NCBI GenBank assembly: GCA_002383485.1
Contig: DFYY01000004.1
Span: 1 to 64,000 of the forward strand
From: Bacteroidales bacterium UBA4070
GTDB lineage: Bacteria > Bacteroidota > Bacteroidia > Bacteroidales > VadinHA17
Length of the DNA stretch: 64,000 nucleotides
Direction of reading: 5' to 3'
Below, in pieces: positions 8,744 through 15,903 of this stretch; positions within the stretch are counted from its first letter, which is position 1; each line of letters starts with the position of its first letter. Position numbers and translations under genes: made by a program. The notes under the pieces were generated by a model, which saw nothing but the letters and a program-made list of their open reading frames with translations, did not search any database and had not been told where the DNA came from.

Positions 8744-9169
8744 ATGAAAAAGAATTTTAAACTGTTGGGTATCGCATTGGCGACGTGTCTTGTGATGATT
8801 GCCTGCGAAAGTGATAATCAGGAGTTATTGCCTGAATCAGTTGACCTGAAAAGTACGAACAACGGCATGATTAAATCATATGACAATGCTGTTGTTGTGA
8901 CATGGAACGAAGCTCTCAGCATGGCGATTGACAACAGGATGCCGCTTGCATCTGAAGCCCGGATCTACGTGATCGTGTCGCTTGCAGTGCATGATTCAAT
9001 GGTTGTCCTTGTCCCGGCAGCAGCTGTCAGTGCCGGAGCGCTTCAGGAGACATGCCTCGCAGAGATCAAAGGATCGGACTTCAAGACACGGGGAATTCAG
9101 ATAGGGAAGGACTTGACGGGTGGGAGGCCGCCAGGTTGCTGGCACGATATGTCTTTTCAAACAATCTGA
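8744..9169 (+). pseudogene. Vanadium-dependent haloperoxidase remnant (PAP2 superfamily)
   Basis: 141 residues starting with a lipoprotein signal (MKKNFKLLGIALATCLVMIAC, lipobox cysteine C21). Residues 48-84 (NAVVVTWNEALSMAIDNRMP, then ARIYVIVSLAVHD) resemble the N-terminus of secreted vanadium haloperoxidase/PAP2 proteins of Bacteroidota. Intact enzymes are over 400 residues and carry the vanadate/phosphate-binding KxxxxxxRP, PSGH and SRxxxxxH motifs at the C-terminus; none is present here. After AVHD the sequence jumps to a segment (CLAEIKGSDFKTRGIQIGK) that lies much further along in family members, as I recall them, then runs into a divergent tail and a stop. This implies one internal deletion plus loss of the catalytic half. 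Confidence 0.65.
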
Positions 9170-9203
9170 GACGACTTAAATAGCAGAAATCAGGTAATAA
9201 TTG

Positions 9204-9246
9204 AAAAAAAATCCGGTAGGTATTCCGATACTGCAGGATTTTTTGC
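9204..9246 (+). terminator. Hairpin with T-run after the haloperoxidase remnant
   Basis: AAAAAATCC (9206-9214) pairs with GGATTTTTT (9236-9244); an inner GTAT/ATAC pairing (9220-9223 with 9228-9231) extends the stem. The A- and T-rich arms would make it work on both strands. It lies between the remnant and the lipoprotein gene. Confidence 0.5.
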
Positions 9247-9326
9247 ATTCCGGTCCCGGGATTTACCGTCACATTTTTTTGTTAATGTTTTTTTGTTACT
9301 TTTATTAGCTGTAACCCCTAATAAAC

Positions 9327-10046
9327 ATGCAACTTATGGTAAAGATTTCCAGACTGACCATCCTGCCGTTGTTTCTGGCATTTGCACTTATGCTGTCCGG
9401 ATGCAGAAAGGATAACGGAGACGATCTCTCCGACGATGACATCATCAAACGGGTTGTGAAGGAACATGCAAACCTGTCAACCTACCGTGACAACAGTACT
9501 GCCACCATGACCTACACAACTGCCAACCCCTACACGGTTGTCAAGCAGTCGAAACTGGTTTATTCCGGTGACGGAAGATTCCGGTATGAGTATTACGAGG
9601 TGGGAAAGCCTGATACAAAGTACATCATTCACAGGGATGCGAATATGAAAGTGACGAGTTGGTGGGACGTCACAGATGTGCTCAAAGAGTATGACAGCCT
9701 TGAGGAGCCGCTTGCGGCAGCAACCGGAGTCTCTGACGGAACTGCCTTCATTGTACCGGCCCTTCTCTTGCCGGACGAGTTCGACGGGCATAACAGTTTC
9801 AAGACCCTGACCCGCATTGAGCGGGGCGAAGACGAAGTCATTGACGGCAAGGCGTGTTACCTGATCACCGGATATAATATCTTTGATGATCTGTGCAGCA
9901 TTTACATTTTAAAGGATACTTACCTGATCAGGCGGTACGCTGACAGTCATAAATACGAAACATTTGATTTTGAAAGGGTTATTGACTTTCATCCGGAGAT
10001 AAATGTCACTATCTCCGATTCGGAATTTCTCTTTGGAACCATTTAG
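9327..10046 (+). CDS. Secreted lipoprotein, LolA-like fold suspected
   Basis: 239-residue lipoprotein. The signal peptide is followed by a lipobox with its cysteine in MLSGCRKDNGDD, so it should be anchored in the inner or outer membrane. The mature part has repeated beta-strand segments (TATMTYTTANPYTVVKQSKLVY, read in two pieces; DGRFRYEYYEV; CYLITGYNIFDD; TYLIRRY) and ends in a periodic strand region, the pattern of single-domain LolA/LolB-like half-barrels that bind lipids or act as scaffolds. This fold guess rests on strand pattern only; no catalytic motif is visible. A second ATG lies three codons in (9336). The gene converges on the nucleotidase gene with a 21-nt gap. Confidence 0.6.
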   Translation: MQLMVKISRLTILPLFLAFALMLSGCRKDNGDDLSDDDIIKRVVKEHANLSTYRDNSTATMTYTTANPYTVVKQSKLVYSGDGRFRYEYYEVGKPDTKYIIHRDANMKVTSWWDVTDVLKEYDSLEEPLAAATGVSDGTAFIVPALLLPDEFDGHNSFKTLTRIERGEDEVIDGKACYLITGYNIFDDLCSIYILKDTYLIRRYADSHKYETFDFERVIDFHPEINVTISDSEFLFGTI

Positions 10047-10067
10047 GTTTATTATCCCTGGCGCTGC

Positions 10068-11810
10068 CTACCTGATAGTCTTTACCCTTTTTTCGCCCCG
10101 GTAACTCCTGAGGTCATTGTGCTTTTTCAGGTAGTTTATCAGTGCATCGGCAGTTGTAAAGAAGAGCGATTGTCCCGGATCAGCGTAATTATATTCGTAA
10201 ACCTGTGTCATGTAGCTGTTCATTGCAACGGTGTAGGTGCGGTTCAGGTCAAGAGGAGCGCCATCCTGCGTCATGATGATAAATTCGGCGGGATTGCCCG
10301 CGGCATCAATCCTCACCTCAGTCGTGATCCCGGACGGGTAGAGGGGTGATTTATCGTCAACCGGCCATGCAGCGAGCATAAGTGAAAAAATTTCCGCCCC
10401 GGTCAGTTTTGTGACCACCAGCTCATTTCCGAAGGGATCGAGTTGATAAACATTCTTGATTGTCACCGGGCCCTTGTCCAGGCGGTCAATGCGGACGCCG
10501 CCCGGGTTCATCAGGGCAATATCGGCTCCTGCGGCTTCGCGCTGCGCATCTGCCATCAGGTAACCCAGCTCTTCGTATGACGAAAAGTCATCGGCGGCAG
10601 TTGCAATCACCTCGTTCAGAACGGGATTATCGTTGTATCTGTCAACCATGGCCCTGATAGCCGGTTTCTCTTTCTTCGAGTTCCTTATGTCAATCAGCTG
10701 CATGTTTCTGCTGACGGTTCCGTCACTGCTTACGTCAAGCCTGATCAGCGTGCCGAACTTCAGTTTGTTCTCGGCCTGGGTGATCATGATGCCGTTATGG
10801 ATCTGATCCTTTTCAACCCTTGTATGCGAGTGACCTCCAATGATCAGGTCGATTCCCGCCGGCATTGTTTCAGACAGTTTTACATCCTCCTCAAACCCGA
10901 TATGGGTAAGTGCAATGAAAATGTCACTGCTGTCCTTCAGCCACAGGTATTCCGGTGCAGTTTCAAAGGGAGACCGGAAGACGAAGTTCCTGACGTTGTC
11001 AGGATGGCTGTCCGGGATGCCGTTCTGCCCTAGTTGCAGAAGCCCCAGAAATGCAATCCTGAGTCCGTTGGGCAGAGTGAAGATCCTGTAAGGGCTCATC
11101 TTTACAGGATGTTGACCCCCTCCTGACACGTTGGCGCATATGAAACCGAAATTCGCCTTGCCTGCCAGGTTGCTGAAGCCGGCCGGACCGGTATCGAATT
11201 CATGGTTTCCCACGGCGCTGAGGTTAAAGCCGACTGCATTCATCAGGTCAATCACCGGCCATCCCTTCTCAGGATACTGGTCGTTAATGGGGTTGCCCGT
11301 CTGGTTATCGCCTGCGGCGACAAGAAGCATGTCAGGGTAAATAGTTCTGAGGCTGTCGGCAATCCAGGCCAATTGTGGAAAATTATCGATTGCCGCGTGC
11401 ATATCGTTCACGGCAAATATTATAGCCTGTCGTTCTGCCGTAACGGCTTTGCCGGCGTGAGTGTCGCGGAGATGTTTTTCAGATTCCTTAACAATTACTG
11501 CACTCTTTTCCAAGGCAGGAGATGTGCCGGTGTGTCTCGCGGAGCTGCAGGAGGACAGAAGCCCGGCAGCGATGAGGATTATGATCATCCTGATGATCCG
11601 GGTTCTCTTTTTGCGTCCTGACAAAATGAACAGTGTGTTCCCGTCTGACAGTGCCCCGTCTGGTGCGACGATGTTGCCGAACCTGTCCTCTGCAACAGGC
11701 AGCTTGCCAGGCACTTTTCGCCCCTCGTGTTTATAAAAACCCGCAATTGCATCTCTTACCCTGGCTCCGTTATGAAGGTCAAGCCGGGTATCATTCACTG
11801 TGATTTTCAT
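10068..11810 (-). CDS. 5'-nucleotidase/metallophosphoesterase with N-terminal beta-grasp-like domain
   Basis: 580 residues. About 130-400 is a UshA-type calcineurin-like phosphoesterase with the metal-ligand motifs VNDMHAA (134-140), AAGDNQTGN (165-173), GNHEFDTG (201-208) and GGHSHTRVE, followed by the C-terminal 5'-nucleotidase domain (about 400-575) with NPGGVRID and PFGNELVV. It should release phosphate from nucleotides in the periplasm. Oddly, a roughly 70-residue N-terminal domain (MKITVNDTRLDLHNGARVRD...) precedes a hydrophobic helix (72-86) and a lipobox-like LLSSC (C88). A start at the internal ATG (11588) would give a plain lipoprotein, but the upstream 74 codons are coherent and look coding. 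The head resembles a small beta-grasp or ThiS-like domain; this is inference. Confidence 0.85.
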   Translation of the reverse strand: MKITVNDTRLDLHNGARVRDAIAGFYKHEGRKVPGKLPVAEDRFGNIVAPDGALSDGNTLFILSGRKKRTRIIRMIIILIAAGLLSSCSSARHTGTSPALEKSAVIVKESEKHLRDTHAGKAVTAERQAIIFAVNDMHAAIDNFPQLAWIADSLRTIYPDMLLVAAGDNQTGNPINDQYPEKGWPVIDLMNAVGFNLSAVGNHEFDTGPAGFSNLAGKANFGFICANVSGGGQHPVKMSPYRIFTLPNGLRIAFLGLLQLGQNGIPDSHPDNVRNFVFRSPFETAPEYLWLKDSSDIFIALTHIGFEEDVKLSETMPAGIDLIIGGHSHTRVEKDQIHNGIMITQAENKLKFGTLIRLDVSSDGTVSRNMQLIDIRNSKKEKPAIRAMVDRYNDNPVLNEVIATAADDFSSYEELGYLMADAQREAAGADIALMNPGGVRIDRLDKGPVTIKNVYQLDPFGNELVVTKLTGAEIFSLMLAAWPVDDKSPLYPSGITTEVRIDAAGNPAEFIIMTQDGAPLDLNRTYTVAMNSYMTQVYEYNYADPGQSLFFTTADALINYLKKHNDLRSYRGEKRVKTIR

Positions 11811-11871
11811 CTGTCAGGCATTTGAGTACGATATGACGGATCAAAATACAATTTTTTTCTGATCCGGTACG

Positions 11872-13317
11872 TCAGCTCCTCCTGAACGACCTGGTAAAAA
11901 TAGTAATGAATGTGAAAAGCTCAAGTCGCCCGATGATCATCAGAATTGTCATTGTAATCTTTGCGACCGGATTGAAGTGGGCGAAGTTGCCCATATTGCC
12001 TGACAGGCCAAGTCCGGGTCCTATGCCTGCCATTGACGTGGCCGCAGCGCCTGCGGATTCCATGATTGAAATGCCTGATATCTGAAGGATCAGGATACTG
12101 ATTATAAAGATCAGAAAGTAGAGGGATATAAACACCATGGTCTGATTAACAACTATTTCCGGGACAGCACGGCCATTAAGCGTTACAGGGATGACGGCAT
12201 TTGGGTGATGTAATTTGATGAACGAGTTTTTGATGTTCTTATAGAAGATAATGTGCCTGGCAATCTTTATTCCGCCTGTTGTTGAGCCGGTAGACCCGCC
12301 TGAGAACATCAGAAGGAACATAACGAACCAGCCCAGGGGAGGGAAGGACATATAATCTGTTGTTGCAAATCCGGAACAAGATATTTGAGAAGCAACCTGA
12401 AAGAAGGCATGTCTGAAAGAAAGGCTGAAATTCCTTTCGGTTCCGGTGAAGAGTATAATTGTGACAACGGTAACTGCAGCTGTAACAGTGAAAATGTAGA
12501 TCCAGAGTTCCTCATTGGCAGCGATCCGCTTGAAACTGCCTTTTATCAGATGGTAATACACAACATAGCTTGTGGCGGACAGGATCATAAAGATTGCCAC
12601 CACATACTGAAGGTAAGGGGAGAAGCCGGCCAGGCTTGAATTACGGGTCGAGAATCCCCCTGTGGCTACTGTTCCGAAGGAATGGCAAAGACTGTCGAAG
12701 AGATCCATCCCGCCGAGAAGAAGGAAAAACGTTTCAAGCAATGTAATTCCCAAATAGATTAACATGATCCGGTTAACCACACCCTTGGCTCTGGGGTGAA
12801 TCTTTTCCTTCATTGACGATTCCAGGCTGAAGAGCTGATAGCCGGTAATCTTCAATGACGGAAGCACCAGAATTACCAGTACTATTATACCGATGCCGCC
12901 GATCCAGTGGGTCATGCTCCTCCAGAAGAGAATGGAGCGGGGCAGGGATTCAACATCCGTCAGTATCGAAGAGCCGGTTGTTGACAATCCGGAGGTAGCT
13001 TCGAAAAGTGCATCAACGAAGGACGGGATTGTTTTTCCGATGAGGTAGGGAAGTGCCCCTGCAAGGGAGATCATCAGCCAGGCCGATGTCACTATCAGGT
13101 AAGTATCTCTGTGTGTAATCTGGCTGGTATCAGCTTTCCTGGTCAGAAACCAGAGTAGCCCGCCTGCAAGACTGCATATTCCCGCTGATATGACAAATGG
13201 CCCAGACGGCTCACTGTAAATAATGGATACCGGAAGGCACAGAAGGATTGCTGCTGCCTCTATCAGCAGGATGGAGCTAAGAACTTTGGCAATATGGACC
13301 GGATTTATGAGCCTCAT
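11872..13317 (-). CDS. trkH: TrkH/KtrB-type potassium channel subunit
   Basis: 481-residue inner-membrane K+ translocation subunit with the fourfold M1-P-M2 layout of TrkH/KtrB. Selectivity-filter-like loops are visible in each repeat: SGLSTTGSSIL, FGTVATGGFSTRNSS, ISCSGFATTDY and AAATSMAGIGPG. WRSMTHWIGGIGIIVLVILV is the family's characteristic segment after the first filter. A cytosolic TrkA/KtrA RCK partner is required in characterised systems but is not in this window. The gene is 155 nt downstream of the KdpE-like response regulator on the same strand, so the two-component system may control it. Length matches TrkH (about 480 residues). Confidence 0.92.
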   Translation of the reverse strand: MRLINPVHIAKVLSSILLIEAAAILLCLPVSIIYSEPSGPFVISAGICSLAGGLLWFLTRKADTSQITHRDTYLIVTSAWLMISLAGALPYLIGKTIPSFVDALFEATSGLSTTGSSILTDVESLPRSILFWRSMTHWIGGIGIIVLVILVLPSLKITGYQLFSLESSMKEKIHPRAKGVVNRIMLIYLGITLLETFFLLLGGMDLFDSLCHSFGTVATGGFSTRNSSLAGFSPYLQYVVAIFMILSATSYVVYYHLIKGSFKRIAANEELWIYIFTVTAAVTVVTIILFTGTERNFSLSFRHAFFQVASQISCSGFATTDYMSFPPLGWFVMFLLMFSGGSTGSTTGGIKIARHIIFYKNIKNSFIKLHHPNAVIPVTLNGRAVPEIVVNQTMVFISLYFLIFIISILILQISGISIMESAGAAATSMAGIGPGLGLSGNMGNFAHFNPVAKITMTILMIIGRLELFTFITIFTRSFRRS

Positions 13318-13472
13318 CAGATGTCAAGATAAACGCGGCTCAAAGTTCCATCCTTAATCATAAGAATATAATTAAGAATCGGACGGAGACTATAAAGATT
13401 TCATAAAGAGAAAGTCCCGGGGGTACACTTCGTCCGGCCCGGACTGAAGAATGCGGTTTCCCCGTTTCATGA

Positions 13473-14156
13473 TCAGCTTCCGAACCTGTATCCGATCCCT
13501 GATTCGGTAATAAGCAGTACCGGCCTTGCCGGGTCATCCTCTATTTTCTTTCTCAGTTGTGCAACGAAGACTCTCAGGTACTGTGTCTGTTCGAGGTATC
13601 CGTATCCCCATATCTCCTTAAGGATGAACTGGTGGGTCAGTACCCTTCCGCTGTTCTTCGCCAGAAGGGTCAGAAGTGAGTACTCAGTGGAGGTTAGCTT
13701 GACTATTTCACCGTTTTTACGCACCACGTGGTTCAATATGTCTATTGCCACCGACCCGAATTCAATAAGCGGAGTGTCCTTCTTTTCCTCGCTGAGCCTG
13801 ATGGCAGCCCTTATTCTTGCAACAAGTTCACCGCTCCTGAATGGTTTTGTCAGGTAGTCATTCGCTCCGTTGTCAAGGGCATTGATGATGTCTTCCTCGG
13901 AACTGCGTACAGACAAAACAATCACAGGCTTGGCATACCACTCCCTCAGCTTCTTCAACAGCGTCATGCCATCGATATCGGGTAAGCCCAGATCAAGGAT
14001 AATCAGCGCGGGACTGTGGGTTGCCGCCGCCACAAGTCCCTCTTTGCCGCTGGTTGCAAAGACGGTGTTGTAACCGTATGTTGAGAGGGATATCTCCAGC
14101 AGTCTTCGGATCTGAATCTCATCGTCAACTATCAGCAGAGTCTTTGTTTCCGTCAT
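13473..14156 (-). CDS. OmpR/KdpE-family response regulator
   Basis: 227 residues: receiver domain (1-118) with acidic pocket DDE (11-13), phospho-acceptor D55 in ILDLGLPDIDG and conserved switch lysine in LTKPF, followed by an OmpR-type winged-helix domain ending in RKKIEDDPARPVLLITESG, where the TESGIGYRF ending is typical of KdpE. Its ATG overlaps the TGA of the upstream sensor kinase (14153-14156), so the pair is translationally coupled. Family knowledge suggests control of K+ uptake. No kdpFABC is present in this window; the nearest K+ transport gene is trkH just downstream, which is the likely target by context. Confidence 0.88.
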   Translation of the reverse strand: MTETKTLLIVDDEIQIRRLLEISLSTYGYNTVFATSGKEGLVAAATHSPALIILDLGLPDIDGMTLLKKLREWYAKPVIVLSVRSSEEDIINALDNGANDYLTKPFRSGELVARIRAAIRLSEEKKDTPLIEFGSVAIDILNHVVRKNGEIVKLTSTEYSLLTLLAKNSGRVLTHQFILKEIWGYGYLEQTQYLRVFVAQLRKKIEDDPARPVLLITESGIGYRFGS

Positions 14157-15682
14157 TCTGTCAGATTTAAATGATTCATGTCAGGTAGCTTTGAGGGAAT
14201 TGTTATTGTGAACTGTGCACCGCCGTTGTCATTATTCCTTACCGCAACGGTGCCTTTATGTACATCGACGAGGCCTTTTACTATTGAGAGTCCTAACCCG
14301 AGACCTCCTGCAAGAGAACCTTCTACACGGAAGAATTTGTCAAACAGGCGGGGCAGTGCTTCAGGCGGGAATCCGGGTCCATTGTCTGAGATATTGAGAA
14401 TCAGATTGTTCCTTCTGTAAGATGCTTCCAGTTTAAGTGTTGTTCCGGGCCTGGCGTGTTGTGAGGAGTTCAGCAGCAAATTTATAAGCACATGCTCCAT
14501 GAGAGCGAAATCTATTCTGACCAGGGGCATATCATCAGGAACTACAATGAGCAGCCGGAACGGCTCCAGCTCCTGCTTCAGGCTCTGGGTGGCCCTGTGA
14601 AACAGGTCATTCACATCATGCCAGTCGAGACGCAGTGAAATCCTTCCGCTCTCAATCCGTGACATATTGAGAAGGTTTTCCGTAAGCTGGTTGAGTCTGG
14701 CTGAGGCTTTAAATATTTCACCGTAAAGTTCCTCCCTGTTCTTTTCGGATGTCTCCGCAAGCATCAGTGTATCAGAGGCTCCCATAATTGCAGCAATCGG
14801 GATTCTGAACTCATGAGAAATCAGGTTGAACAGCGTGCCGTAGAAGCGGTCAGACTCATCCAGGACCCTGGCCTTGATGCCCATCTCCCCCAGGAACTCA
14901 CGTTCCAGTGCGTTGGCTATATGCGTACAGTAGGTATCCCAGAATATGTCTTTGTTTCTGAACCTGTGCTCATCAATTTTGAATGCCACAGCACCGGGAC
15001 TGATTCTTGCTCCTGTCAGCGGGTAGTATGTAAGTGTTGTCTCACTCATCGTACCGGTGTATCTTCCGGCTTTTTTCCGATTGCTGAAAACCCAGTTTAA
15101 AATTTCCGGGTCGGGCTTATCTGTCGCTAAATTGTCCGTATCAACAGATGGGAGGAGAAGGTTATTGTTACCATCCTGAATGATGAACCATGCTTCAGCG
15201 CCGAAGTGTTTCCTGAAATCTTCACCTGCCACCTTCATAACGCCGTCAATGCCCCTTGTCTTGGACAATTCTCCCGTAAGCTGGAACAGCGCATTTGTCT
15301 CGTCTTCCCTGGCCCGCACAAGCCTCTCCTGTCTCCTGATCCGGTTTGTGAGTATCCCGTTGAGAAGTGCTATGATGAAGAACGAGATGAACATCAGCCT
15401 GTCCTCCGTCTTTGCTATATGGAAGGTATGGAAGGGCGGAATAAAGAAGTAGTTCCAGGCAATTGCACTCATTGTTGATGCCAGCAGGACCGGTCCTATG
15501 CCGAGAAATACTGCCAGAATTGCAACCACAAACAACAGGATGAAAGAGACGATATGATAGCTCTGCAGGTTAGAAAGAGGTATGCATGCAAGGGTTGTCA
15601 GACCAATTATCAGTACAACAAGCAGGTAAGGATAAATATGCCGGAATATTCCCTCCAGGGGTGATGTCTCTTTGCCAGTCAT
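14153..15682 (-). CDS. Short KdpD-like sensor histidine kinase
   Basis: 509 residues. Four predicted TM helices (about 15-110) form a DUF4118-type KdpD membrane domain, including the WNYFFIPPFHTF segment typical of KdpD. A GAF-like region (about 128-265) follows, then HisKA with phospho-acceptor H290 in LISHEFRIPIAAIMG, and a HATPase domain with DNGPGFPPEALPRLFDKFF and GLGLGLSIVKGL. E. coli KdpD is about 890 residues with an N-terminal KdpD/Usp sensory portion; that portion is absent here and the protein starts directly before TM1. It is coupled by a 4-nt overlap to the response regulator. Sensing must rely on the membrane and GAF domains. Confidence 0.88.
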   Translation of the reverse strand: MTGKETSPLEGIFRHIYPYLLVVLIIGLTTLACIPLSNLQSYHIVSFILLFVVAILAVFLGIGPVLLASTMSAIAWNYFFIPPFHTFHIAKTEDRLMFISFFIIALLNGILTNRIRRQERLVRAREDETNALFQLTGELSKTRGIDGVMKVAGEDFRKHFGAEAWFIIQDGNNNLLLPSVDTDNLATDKPDPEILNWVFSNRKKAGRYTGTMSETTLTYYPLTGARISPGAVAFKIDEHRFRNKDIFWDTYCTHIANALEREFLGEMGIKARVLDESDRFYGTLFNLISHEFRIPIAAIMGASDTLMLAETSEKNREELYGEIFKASARLNQLTENLLNMSRIESGRISLRLDWHDVNDLFHRATQSLKQELEPFRLLIVVPDDMPLVRIDFALMEHVLINLLLNSSQHARPGTTLKLEASYRRNNLILNISDNGPGFPPEALPRLFDKFFRVEGSLAGGLGLGLSIVKGLVDVHKGTVAVRNNDNGGAQFTITIPSKLPDMNHLNLTE

Positions 15683-15705
15683 GGATTGTTATAATATCAT
15701 TCTCA

Positions 15706-15713
15706 CAAAGTTA
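15706..15713 (-). promoter_or_regulatory. -7 box for the kinase/regulator operon
   Basis: The minus strand reads TAACTTTG, a perfect TAnnTTTG match 23 nt upstream of the kinase start codon, giving a short leader. No good -33 element was found at 19-21 nt spacing. Confidence 0.4.
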
Positions 15714-15903
15714 AGTTCAATGGATTCAATATACGGTTTTATTCCCGCAACTAATTTGGGCATATGTTTATAAAGACACTATTAATATTACGTCCCTGAC
15801 CGAAAAGATTTTATAAATATTCGGGTGGAATGTAACCCTGAAGCCCCCGGGGCCGTTTAACAATTTGCATTACACACCGGCGAGGGTATGTAGCCAAAGG
15901 TTC

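Noticed and set aside
13431..13443. GTCCGG/CCGGAC inverted repeat between the response regulator and trkH
   Set aside because: Loop too short for a hairpin and no T-run; could be an operator half-site but nothing supports that.
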